Shown here one piece after another: positions 1 through 5,072 of a stretch of DNA of 5,072 nucleotides. This DNA comes from Candidatus Brevibacterium intestinigallinarum (GTDB lineage: Bacteria > Actinomycetota > Actinomycetes > Actinomycetales > Brevibacteriaceae). The translations under genes and the position numbers were made by a program. The DNA lies in assembly GCA_019117325.1 (NCBI GenBank), contig DWZY01000378.1, positions 1-5,072 of the forward strand, written 5' to 3'. The notes under the pieces were generated by a model. It was not told the DNA's origin, did not search any database, and worked only from the letters and a program-made list of their open reading frames with translations. How positions within the stretch are numbered: position 1 is the stretch's first letter; each line of letters begins with the position of its first letter.

Positions 1-43
1 TGTTCGAGGCGTTGTCCAGCCGCACCCATGCGCGGCGGGTCAT
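1..43 (-). CDS. N-terminus of an alcohol-acetyltransferase-like (condensation-type) protein, cut by the window edge
   Basis: Reading the minus strand from an ATG at 43-41 gives MTRRAWVRLDNASN, and the frame is still open at position 1. The ATG overlaps the TGA of the hydrolase gene (ATGA at 40-43), the usual arrangement for translationally coupled genes. A purine-rich AGGGGG lies 4 nt upstream at 48-53. From memory, the W-x-R-L-D-N-A motif is the N-terminal signature of bacterial alcohol-acetyltransferase-like proteins of the condensation/WS-DGAT-related superfamily, which move acyl groups using a downstream HxxxD motif. That motif would lie outside the window, so activity cannot be assessed. 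Co-translation with an ester hydrolase fits a role in acyl-ester metabolism, but this is inference. With only 14 residues visible, the existence of the gene is fairly well supported and the family is tentative. Confidence 0.6.
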   Translation of the reverse strand, partial: MTRRAWVRLDNASN

Positions 44-1092
44 GCGGCCCCCTGGGGCTCCGGCTCGTCGGTCCGGGGCGTGGGGTCGGCCGTCTCTGCG
101 GGGGTCCCATCCAGGAACTCGTCGATGACCGTGTAGGCGTGCCGGAGGGACTTCGAGAACCGGGGCAGCGTGATGAACCCGTGCAGCGCGCCGGGCACCC
201 GTTCGATGCGGACGTCGTTGCCGGCGTCTGCCAGCGCATGCCCGTACGCCTCCCCCTCGTCGCACAGCAGGTCCAGCTCTGCGGAGATGACGAGGGTGCG
301 CGGCTGGTCGCTCAGGTCCTCGGCCATGAGCGGGGCGACGCGCGGGTCGCGGCGGGCCTCGCGGTCCGGCACATAGAGGCAGAAGTAGTCCTCGATCTCC
401 AGGGTCGTGAGGCGGTAGTCGCGGCCGTGGGCGCGCACGGACTCGTACGGAGAGGTCGCCGGATCGTGGTCCCAGTGCGTGACCGGATAGAGGAGGATCT
501 GGCGGTCGACGGTGGGGCTGGGCGCGACGGTAGCGTCAGCATTGGCGGCGCGTCGTGCCTCGTCGCGCAGCTGCTGGGAGACGACGGCGGCAAGATTGCC
601 GCCGGCGGAATCGCCCACCAGGACGATGCGGTCAGTGCTGGCTGCGCCCACGCGCTGGGGCTCGGCCAGCAGGAGGCGGGTGATGTGCAGGCAGTCCTCG
701 AGGCCCGCGGGGAACGGGTGCTCCGGTGCCAGGCGGTAGTCGACGGACACGACGGTGCAGCCGGTCAGCTCCGCCATCGTCGAGCACGCGGGCGTGTAGC
801 TCTCGATGTCCCCGGTGACCCAGCCGCCGCCGTGGAAGAACAGCAGCACGTCCTCCCGGCGGCGCTCGACCGGTTCGAAGACGCGGCACGTGATCGGGTG
901 TGCGCCGCTCGTCTCCGTCACCTCCCGGTACGGGACGCGCGGCCCGGGCAGGGGCAGCTGCGCGACGTGGCGCTGCAGCCGGCGGACCCGCTCGTAGTCC
1001 TCCCGCATATTGACGCGGGGCGCGGCGAAGAGCCGCAGGACCGCCCGGGCCAGACGGTTGATCGGCGGGCGCGTGCGCTCGGACTCGTCCAT
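40..1092 (-). CDS. Alpha/beta hydrolase, hormone-sensitive-lipase-like esterase (family IV)
   Basis: This 350-residue protein is a predicted serine carboxylesterase/lipase that hydrolyses short to medium acyl esters. The alpha/beta-hydrolase-3 motifs appear in order: oxyanion-hole HGGGW at residues 87-91, DYRLAPEHPFP at 118-128, nucleophile elbow GDSAG at 160-164 (Ser162), acid in AELD (Asp274), and catalytic His in GALHGF (His304). The complete Ser-Asp-His triad argues for an active enzyme. No signal peptide is evident; the N-terminus is charged (MDESERTR), so a cytoplasmic location is likely. The last roughly 20 residues are a hydrophilic Pro/Glu/Thr tail. The ATG at 1092 is preferred because a TATGCT -10 element sits 6 nt before it and no Shine-Dalgarno is visible, which fits leaderless initiation. 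Its TGA overlaps the next gene's ATG, so the two are probably one operon. The natural substrate cannot be read from the sequence. Confidence 0.93.
   Translation of the reverse strand: MDESERTRPPINRLARAVLRLFAAPRVNMREDYERVRRLQRHVAQLPLPGPRVPYREVTETSGAHPITCRVFEPVERRREDVLLFFHGGGWVTGDIESYTPACSTMAELTGCTVVSVDYRLAPEHPFPAGLEDCLHITRLLLAEPQRVGAASTDRIVLVGDSAGGNLAAVVSQQLRDEARRAANADATVAPSPTVDRQILLYPVTHWDHDPATSPYESVRAHGRDYRLTTLEIEDYFCLYVPDREARRDPRVAPLMAEDLSDQPRTLVISAELDLLCDEGEAYGHALADAGNDVRIERVPGALHGFITLPRFSKSLRHAYTVIDEFLDGTPAETADPTPRTDEPEPQGAA
48..53 (-). promoter_or_regulatory. Putative ribosome binding site (AGGGGG) inside the hydrolase gene
   Basis: On the minus strand AGGGGG lies 4 nt before the ATG at 43-41. 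It sits within the last codons of the hydrolase gene, so it supports re-initiation on the edge-truncated downstream gene. The match to the Shine-Dalgarno consensus is moderate, and G-runs are common in this GC-rich DNA. Confidence 0.4.
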
Positions 1093-1098
1093 GGGGTC

Positions 1099-1104
1099 AG
1101 CATA
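1099..1104 (-). promoter_or_regulatory. -10 element (TATGCT) of a predicted leaderless promoter for the hydrolase
   Basis: The minus strand reads TATGCT, then GACCCC, then the ATG at 1092. The hexamer fits the actinobacterial TANNNT consensus for the housekeeping sigma factor. The 6-nt gap puts the expected transcription start on the A of the ATG. No convincing TTGACA-like -35 is found at 16-18 bp; the nearest candidate, TGTGAC at 1125-1130, is 20 bp away. Missing -35 boxes are common in this group. Confidence 0.5.
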
Positions 1105-1229
1105 GGCGTGGGCGGTGCTGCGGAGTCACAGACGACTCGAGGACTCACCGCACGATCCGCGGGTCCGCACACTGCGGTCCGCCGTCAGTCGCCTGATCTC
1201 TCCTCAACCGTCGTGCTCCGAACGTCTAT

Positions 1230-1243
1230 CCTGACTGCTCAGG
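1230..1243. repeat. Short inverted repeat (CCTGA-N4-TCAGG) just upstream of the plus-strand -10
   Basis: Five-base arms CCTGA (1230-1234) and TCAGG (1239-1243) flank a 4-nt centre. The repeat ends 4 bp before the -10 hexamer at 1248-1253, so it lies in the -35/-10 spacer of the promoter for the membrane-protein gene. That position would suit a repressor operator, but arms this short can arise by chance. No regulator gene is visible in the window. Confidence 0.25.
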
Positions 1244-1247
1244 ACCC

Positions 1248-1253
1248 TAGACT
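1248..1253 (+). promoter_or_regulatory. -10 element (TAGACT) of a predicted leaderless promoter for the YwaF-family gene
   Basis: TAGACT is followed by GTCGGC and then the ATG at 1260. This is a TANNNT hexamer with a 6-nt gap to the start codon, the same geometry as the divergent hydrolase promoter. Transcription would begin at the A of the ATG, which explains why no Shine-Dalgarno precedes the gene. No good -35 is present; the sequence 17 bp upstream is TCTATC. Confidence 0.55.
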
Positions 1254-1259
1254 GTCGGC

Positions 1260-2006
1260 ATGATGCGGACTGTCGAGCCGATCGGGCGTATGACCCCCTT
1301 CGGCACCGAGCACCTCTCGATGCTGCTCCTCACCGTCCTCGCCTCGATCATCGTCGTCCTCATCGGCCGCCGGATCCGCGGCACCGTCTGGGAGTCGCGC
1401 GTGCTCACGGGCACCGGGTGGACGTTGCTGTCCGTCACGGTCCTGTGGACGGCCTGGGGCATGTCGCCCGAACAGTGGACCATCGACCAATCGCTGCCCG
1501 TCCAGTTCTCCGACGTGCTGCGCTTCATCACCTCGATCGCACTGCTGACCCGCGCCCGCTGGGCGATCGCGATCAGCTACTACTGGGGGCTCACGCTCAA
1601 TGTGCAGTCGATCCTCACCCCGGATCTCAATTACTACAGCCTTCCCACCCTGGAGTTCGTCGCCTACTGGTTCCTCCACATCGTCGTCTTCGTCGTGCCG
1701 ATCGGCCTGGTGTGGGGGCTGGGGCACCGACCCACGTGGCGCGGCTACGGCATTGCGCTGACGGCCGCCTTCGTCTGGGCGGGCGTCGCGATCGCCGTCA
1801 ACACGCTCACCGGCGCGAACTACGCCTACCTCAACCATGCACCCGCCGGCCCGTCCGCCCTGGACCTCCTGGGCCCGTGGCCGATCTACATCCTGTGGGA
1901 GGCGGTTCTGGTCGCCGTGGTCTGGGCCCTCATGACCTGGCCGTGGACACGACGCCGCCGTCACCCGCACCGCGAGCCACGTTCTCTCTCGCCGAGGCGT
2001 GGGTGA
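1260..2006 (+). CDS. YwaF/TIGR02206-family (TMEM164-like) integral membrane protein
   Basis: This 248-residue polytopic membrane protein matches the bacterial YwaF/TIGR02206 group, related to eukaryotic TMEM164. Hydrophobic stretches suggest seven helices at roughly residues 19-36, 51-67, 82-96, 102-118, 134-154, 162-182 and 207-227. Family hallmarks are FGTEH near the N-terminus (14-18), SLPVQFSD before helix 3 (78-85), YYWGLTLNVQSILTPDL (107-123), the NTLTGANYAYLN loop (181-192), and LDLLGPWPIY entering the last helix (201-210). The length is typical. The C-terminal tail is rich in Arg and should be cytoplasmic. Human TMEM164 has been reported as an acyltransferase for ether phospholipids; whether bacterial members share this is unproven, and the pre-helix-3 segment here reads LPVQFSD with no Cys or His. 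The start is chosen from the -10 spacing; ATG at 1263 is an alternative one codon in. It is divergent from the hydrolase, with 167 bp between the two starts. Confidence 0.85.
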   Translation: MMRTVEPIGRMTPFGTEHLSMLLLTVLASIIVVLIGRRIRGTVWESRVLTGTGWTLLSVTVLWTAWGMSPEQWTIDQSLPVQFSDVLRFITSIALLTRARWAIAISYYWGLTLNVQSILTPDLNYYSLPTLEFVAYWFLHIVVFVVPIGLVWGLGHRPTWRGYGIALTAAFVWAGVAIAVNTLTGANYAYLNHAPAGPSALDLLGPWPIYILWEAVLVAVVWALMTWPWTRRRRHPHREPRSLSPRRG

Positions 2007-2181
2007 ACGGCTCGACGCACGCATGCGCACAGCCCGGTGCGGCACCGGTCGTTCTCGCGCGGGCGAACGAGGGCGCCAGGACTCTCAGATCCAGGCGTGG
2101 GCGCTGCCGGATCGGATCGTGCTGTGGACGACGGCCATCACCCTGGCGGCGACGGGTGTCCTGTCGCTCTTCACCGGCTGA
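1999..2181 (+). CDS. Doubtful small ORF with one hydrophobic C-terminal helix
   Basis: A 60-codon frame starts at GTG 1999, overlapping the preceding stop by 8 nt; an in-frame ATG at 2023 would give 52 codons. The first 30-odd residues are basic and Arg/Gly-rich. The last 20 (from about IVLWTTAITL to VLSLFTG) look like one membrane-spanning helix. Third codon positions are almost all G or C from about 2092 to the stop, as in the real genes nearby, but less so from 2023 to 2091. The tail may therefore be genuine coding sequence with a wrongly placed start, or the remnant of a longer gene. There is no convincing Shine-Dalgarno before either start; GAGG at 1994-1997 is too close to the GTG. It lies 30 bp before a terminator-like palindrome. 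No family is recognised. Confidence 0.3.
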   Translation: MGERLDARMRTARCGTGRSRAGERGRQDSQIQAWALPDRIVLWTTAITLAATGVLSLFTG

Positions 2182-2211
2182 GCAAGCACATCGGCACACC
2201 GCCTTCATGCC

Positions 2212-2241
2212 CGAGGGGACCCCGCGCGCGGGGTCCCCTCG
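2212..2241. terminator. Perfect 30-nt palindromic hairpin between convergent units
   Basis: The two 15-nt halves are exact reverse complements, centred on GCGC. Each arm contains CGAGGGGACCCC or its complement, so the RNA would form a very stable hairpin of about 13 bp with a 4-nt loop. It lies downstream of the plus-strand membrane-protein gene and small ORF, and about 80 bp beyond the stop of the minus-strand ATPase. It can therefore serve both directions. No U-tract follows on either strand, which is common for hairpin terminators of high-GC actinobacteria. Confidence 0.75.
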
Positions 2242-2310
2242 AACCGTGAGACGGCGTGTCGGCGAAAGAGGACAGCGGTGGGGGCCAGAGCGCACCCAGG
2301 AACTCCCCAC

Positions 2311-2332
2311 CCGCCCCTCTGTCAGAGGGCGG
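2311..2332 (-). terminator. Hairpin overlapping the ATPase stop codon, possible operon-end structure
   Basis: The arms CCGCCCCTCT (2311-2320) and AGAGGGCGG (2324-2332) pair over 9 bp with one bulged C (2314) and a 3-nt loop. The ATPase TGA (complement of 2322-2324) lies in the loop and the adjacent base pair. It could stabilise the 3' end or help terminate the transporter operon upstream of the larger palindrome. No U-run follows on the minus strand, and GC-rich sequence forms such stems easily. Confidence 0.25.
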
Positions 2333-4109
2333 CGCGCAGCCGCGCGGCCTCCGCTCGGCGCTCCGCCTGCGCGACCGGGTCCGGGACCGGCAGCGAGGCG
2401 ATGAGCCTGCGCGTGTAGTCGTGCTCCGGCCGGTTGAGCACCTGCTCGCCGGGACCGTTCTCCAGCAGCTCGCCGTGGTACAGCACGCCGATCCGGTCCG
2501 ACAGCATGTCGACGACCGCCAGGTCGTGGCTGATGAAGACCGAGGCGAACCCCAGTCGAGCCTGCAGCTCGCGGAACAGCTCCAGCACCTTCGCCTGCAC
2601 GGACACGTCCAGCGCCGAGGTCGGCTCATCCGCGATGAGCAGCTCCGGATCCAGCGCGATGCCGCGAGCCAGGGACGCGCGCTGGCGCTGACCGCCGGAC
2701 AGCTCGTGCGGGTACCGGTCCGCGTACTCCCCCGGCAGCTGCACAGCATCCAGCAACTGACGGACCTCCGCCCGCCGCTCCGCCTCGCTCATCGACGGAC
2801 GATGCACGGCGAACGGCTCCGCGATGCACTGCCCGATCGTCATCTGCGGGTTGAACGACGCCGCCGGATCCTGGAACACGAACCCGATCCGCTTGCGCAG
2901 CGGCTTGAACGCCTTCTCGCGCATCCCCACCATCTGGTGGCCCAGAACGGAGAGAGAGCCGCCCGTCGCGGTCGTGAGACCCGCGATCGCCCGACCGATC
3001 GTTGTCTTGCCGGATCCGGACTCGCCCACGAGTCCGAACACCTCGCCGCGCCGGACCGTGAAGTCCACGCCGGACACCGCCGTGAAGTCCGGCTTGCCGA
3101 TGCCGCCCGGGTAGACGATCTCCAGGCCGTCCGCGACGACGAGGGCCTCCGCTTCCGCAGACCCCGCCGCCGAGGCCGCAGCCGCCTGACCCTCCCCCGC
3201 ACCCGGGGTGCGGGGCCGGGTCGTGGCCGGTCCGGCCGCAGAGTCGGCGGTCGCCTCGGCACTGGTGGGGGCCTCGGCGGGTGCCTGCGCAGCCGCGCGC
3301 GAGTCCGCCCCCAGCCGGGGCACGGCCGCCAGCAGCGCCTGCGTGTACTCATCCTGCGGGTTCGCGAAGAGGTCCTTGACGGACGCCGTCTCGACGAGGT
3401 CACCGCGGTACATGACCGCGACCCGGTCCGCGAGGTCCGCGACGACGCCCATGTTGTGGGTGATGAGGACGATCGCGGTGCCGCGCTCGTCGCGCAGGTG
3501 GCGCAGCAGGTCCAGGATCTCCGCCTGCACGGTGACGTCCAGAGCGGTCGTGGGCTCGTCCGCGACGATGACGTCCGCCCCCAGCGCCAGCGCCATCGCG
3601 ATGACGATGCGCTGCTTCTGTCCGCCGGAGAACTGGTGCGGGTAGTAGTCGTAGCGCTCGGCGGCGTTCGGGATGCCCACGTCCTCCAGCGCCGTGACGA
3701 CGCGGGCGCGGATGTCCTTCTTGCTGAGCTTGGGGTTGTGCGCTTTGAGGCCCTCGGCGATCTGCCAGCCGATCGTGAAGACCGGGTTGAGCGCGGTCGA
3801 GGGCTCCTGGAACACCATCGACACGTCCGCGCCGCGCAGACCGCGCAGCTGGGACTTCGACGCGGTGAGGACATCGCGGCCCTGCAGGACGACGGCGCCG
3901 CGGGTGACGGCGGTGTCCGGGAGCAGACCCAGCACGCTCTTGGCGGTGACGGACTTCCCAGAGCCGGACTCGCCCACGATGGCCAGGACCTCGCCCCGGT
4001 GCACCTCGAGGGTGAGGTCCTTGACCGCGTGGACGTCGCCGGAGTCGATCGCGAACGTGACGTCGAGGCCCTCGATACTGAGGACGGGTCGATCTGCTGC
4101 GGCGGTCAT
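2322..4109 (-). CDS. Fused DppD-DppF ATPase of a dipeptide/oligopeptide ABC importer
   Basis: This 595-residue cytoplasmic protein has two complete ABC domains and would power peptide uptake through a DppB/DppC-type permease pair. Domain 1 (about residues 8-264, DppD/OppD-like) has Walker A GESGSGKS 46-53, Q-loop Gln101, signature SGGQKQR 161-167, Walker B VIVADE 180-185 and switch His218. Domain 2 (about 323-578, DppF/OppF-like) has Walker A GESGSGKT 362-369, Gln413, SGGQRQR 471-477, Walker B LLIADE 490-495 and His528. Both sites keep every catalytic residue, so both should hydrolyse ATP. Each domain ends in the oligopeptide-transporter extension, but the usual HPYT reads DEYT (253-256) and HDYT (563-566). 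No Cys cluster is present in the extension. An Ala/Pro/Glu/Thr-rich linker (about 266-322) joins the halves. The ATG at 4109 is set by a strong Shine-Dalgarno and a 4-nt overlap with the permease stop. The substrate is inferred from family only; nickel or other solutes are possible. Confidence 0.95.
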   Translation of the reverse strand: MTAAADRPVLSIEGLDVTFAIDSGDVHAVKDLTLEVHRGEVLAIVGESGSGKSVTAKSVLGLLPDTAVTRGAVVLQGRDVLTASKSQLRGLRGADVSMVFQEPSTALNPVFTIGWQIAEGLKAHNPKLSKKDIRARVVTALEDVGIPNAAERYDYYPHQFSGGQKQRIVIAMALALGADVIVADEPTTALDVTVQAEILDLLRHLRDERGTAIVLITHNMGVVADLADRVAVMYRGDLVETASVKDLFANPQDEYTQALLAAVPRLGADSRAAAQAPAEAPTSAEATADSAAGPATTRPRTPGAGEGQAAAASAAGSAEAEALVVADGLEIVYPGGIGKPDFTAVSGVDFTVRRGEVFGLVGESGSGKTTIGRAIAGLTTATGGSLSVLGHQMVGMREKAFKPLRKRIGFVFQDPAASFNPQMTIGQCIAEPFAVHRPSMSEAERRAEVRQLLDAVQLPGEYADRYPHELSGGQRQRASLARGIALDPELLIADEPTSALDVSVQAKVLELFRELQARLGFASVFISHDLAVVDMLSDRIGVLYHGELLENGPGEQVLNRPEHDYTRRLIASLPVPDPVAQAERRAEAARLRAAL

Positions 4110-5072
4110 GCCTGCTCCTCCTGGGAGGTGTGGGGCGCCGGGGCGGTGGCCCCAGCGGCAGCCGGGGCGGCCTCGGTGGTCTGGGCGGCCTCGGCGGTCT
4201 GTGCTGTCGCGGTCTTCGAGCCGGCCTTGCGCCGCAGGCGCAGACGCGGGTCGTTGAGGTCATTCATCGACTCGCCCACCAGGGTGATGCCCAGGACCGT
4301 GATGACGATCGCGATGCCCGGCCACACGCTGGTCCACCAGATGCCGCTGGTCACGTCGGACAGCGACTTGTTGAGGTCGTAGCCCCACTCCGCGGCCGAG
4401 GACGGCTCGATGCCGAAGCCCAGGAAGCCCAGGCCGGCCAGCGTGAGGATCGCCTCGGACGCGTTGAGGGTGAAGATGAGCGGCAGCGTCCGGGTCGCGT
4501 TGCGGAACACGTGCTTCGTGATGATGCGGGTGCGGGAGGCGCCCAGCACGATCGCGGACTCGACGAACGGCTCCGCCTTGAGGCGGACCGTCTCCGCCCG
4601 CACCACGCGGAAGTACTGCGGGATGAAGACGACGGTGATCGAGAACGCGGCGGCCAGGATGCCGCCCCACGCGCTGGACTGGCCACCGGATATGACGATC
4701 GCCATGACGATCGCCAGCAGAAGCGACGGGAACGCGTAGATCGCGTCTGCGACGACGACGAGGATGCGGTCCAGCCAGCCGCCGATGTAGCCGGAGATCA
4801 GCCCCAGCGCGACACCGGCGAACAGGGACAGCGCCACGGCGACGACGATGACGCTCACCGCGGTGCGGGCACCCCAGACGACACGGGAGAACACGTCGTA
4901 GCCGCCCACGGTCGTGCCCCAGATGTGGGCGGCACTGGGCGCCTGCTGGGCACCGAACCGGGAGCCGTCCTCGTACGCCATCTGCGCGTAGCCGTACGGG
5001 GCGATGAGCGGTGCCAGGGCCGCGGCCAGCAGCACGAGCACGCAGATGACGAGGCCGGCGATGAGCATGCCG
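4106..5072 (-). CDS. DppC/OppC-type ABC transporter permease, N-terminus beyond the window
   Basis: This is an inner-membrane permease subunit of a Dpp/Opp importer. Numbering from the Met at 5068, it shows a first helix at about 3-22 ending in LAPLIAPYG, the OppC N-terminal GTTVGGYDVFSRVVWGAR segment (51-68), further helices near 69-91, 102-126 and 135-154, the EAA-type ATPase-docking loop (about 166-191, with E170, G176 and the later LP at 195-196), AGLGFLGFGIEP (211-222), and a last helix near 247-266. The Met at 5068 is probably internal. A preceding Gly codon is in frame up to the edge, and family members normally have a basic cytoplasmic segment before helix 1, so the real start should lie beyond 5072. 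After DLNDPRLRLRR (270-280), where family members usually end, there is an unusual roughly 40-residue Ala/Thr/Pro tail. Its stop overlaps the ATPase start. A DppB partner and a binding protein are expected upstream. Confidence 0.93.
   Translation of the reverse strand, partial: GMLIAGLVICVLVLLAAALAPLIAPYGYAQMAYEDGSRFGAQQAPSAAHIWGTTVGGYDVFSRVVWGARTAVSVIVVAVALSLFAGVALGLISGYIGGWLDRILVVVADAIYAFPSLLLAIVMAIVISGGQSSAWGGILAAAFSITVVFIPQYFRVVRAETVRLKAEPFVESAIVLGASRTRIITKHVFRNATRTLPLIFTLNASEAILTLAGLGFLGFGIEPSSAAEWGYDLNKSLSDVTSGIWWTSVWPGIAIVITVLGITLVGESMNDLNDPRLRLRRKAGSKTATAQTAEAAQTTEAAPAAAGATAPAPHTSQEEQA
4115..4122 (-). promoter_or_regulatory. Strong ribosome binding site (AGGAGGAG) for the fused ATPase
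   Basis: On the minus strand AGGAGGAG sits 5 nt before the ATG at 4109, inside the last codons of the permease gene. It fixes the ATPase start and would support independent initiation as well as coupling through the ATGA overlap at 4106-4109. Confidence 0.85.
4166..4201 (-). repeat. Tandem 18-bp repeat coding for QTAEAA-QTTEAA in the permease tail
   Basis: Two adjacent 18-bp units (4184-4201 and 4166-4183) differ at one base, 4177 versus 4195. They encode QTAEAA (residues 290-295) then QTTEAA (296-301). The in-frame duplication lies in the low-complexity C-terminal extension. Such units can change in copy number by replication slippage without breaking the frame. Confidence 0.7.

Noticed and set aside
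28..1263. 411-codon open frame on the plus strand opposite the hydrolase
   Set aside because: The minus strand carries the full Ser-Asp-His hydrolase. The plus frame has low-complexity composition and no domain, and it runs through both predicted promoters.
1239..2045. 268-codon minus-strand frame opposite the membrane-protein gene
   Set aside because: The translation is extremely Arg/Asp/Gly-rich with no motif. The plus strand gives a coherent seven-helix protein with family hallmarks.
1418..2404. 328-codon plus-strand frame overlapping the membrane-protein gene and the terminator
   Set aside because: It is a +1-type shadow of the real gene, Arg/Pro-rich, and it reads through the palindrome into antisense of the ATPase.
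2322..4109. The ATPase being two separate genes joined by a sequencing error
   Set aside because: The linker is in frame, with Ala/Pro-rich codons of normal GC3 bias and no internal Shine-Dalgarno plus start at the junction. DppD-DppF fusions are known in actinobacteria.
2256..4382. 708-codon open frame on the plus strand across the transporter genes
   Set aside because: It is antisense to a fused ATPase with every expected motif. Its translation is Arg/Asp/Val-rich with no recognisable domain, as expected for a mirror frame in high-GC DNA.
5066..5068. ATG at 5068 as the true permease start
   Set aside because: The frame is open upstream to the edge, helix 1 would begin almost at residue 1, and family members have a cytoplasmic segment before it. 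The gene is treated as partial.
1..5072. CRISPR arrays, tRNA or rRNA genes, insertion sequences
   Set aside because: No regularly spaced repeats, cloverleaf-like segments, rRNA signatures, transposase motifs or terminal inverted repeats were seen on either strand.

Overview
The window is high-GC DNA with strongly GC-biased third codon positions, leaderless-looking promoters and a fused two-domain peptide-transporter ATPase. Together these suggest an actinomycete (Actinomycetota), possibly of the Micrococcales. The genus cannot be fixed from the sequence alone.

Layout. The left part (1-1092, minus strand) holds an alpha/beta hydrolase of the hormone-sensitive-lipase type. Its stop codon overlaps, as ATGA, the start of a second gene that runs off the left edge. 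Only 14 codons of that gene are visible, but its N-terminus (WVRLDNASN) resembles alcohol-acetyltransferase/condensation-type acyltransferases. A 167-bp divergent intergenic region follows (1093-1259). Each flanking gene has a TANNNT -10 hexamer exactly 6 nt before its ATG, so both transcripts are predicted to be leaderless. On the plus strand, 1260-2006 encodes a seven-helix membrane protein of the YwaF/TIGR02206 (TMEM164-like) family. A doubtful small ORF with a hydrophobic C-terminal helix follows (1999-2181). A perfect 30-nt palindrome (2212-2241) then separates this plus-strand unit from the convergent minus-strand unit.

The right half (2322-5072, minus strand) is the distal end of a dipeptide/oligopeptide (Dpp/Opp) ABC importer operon. 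It contains a DppC-type permease, truncated by the window edge at its N-terminus, coupled through an ATGA overlap and a strong Shine-Dalgarno to a DppD-DppF fused ATPase. The partner permease (DppB type) and the substrate-binding protein should lie beyond position 5072. Both proteins carry Ala/Pro/Thr/Glu-rich low-complexity segments: the permease C-terminal tail, which includes an 18-bp tandem repeat, and the ATPase interdomain linker.

No clear new biological system is visible. The least ordinary content is the coupled hydrolase/acyltransferase-like pair at the left edge, the matching leaderless geometry of the divergent promoters, and the low-complexity insertions in the transporter.
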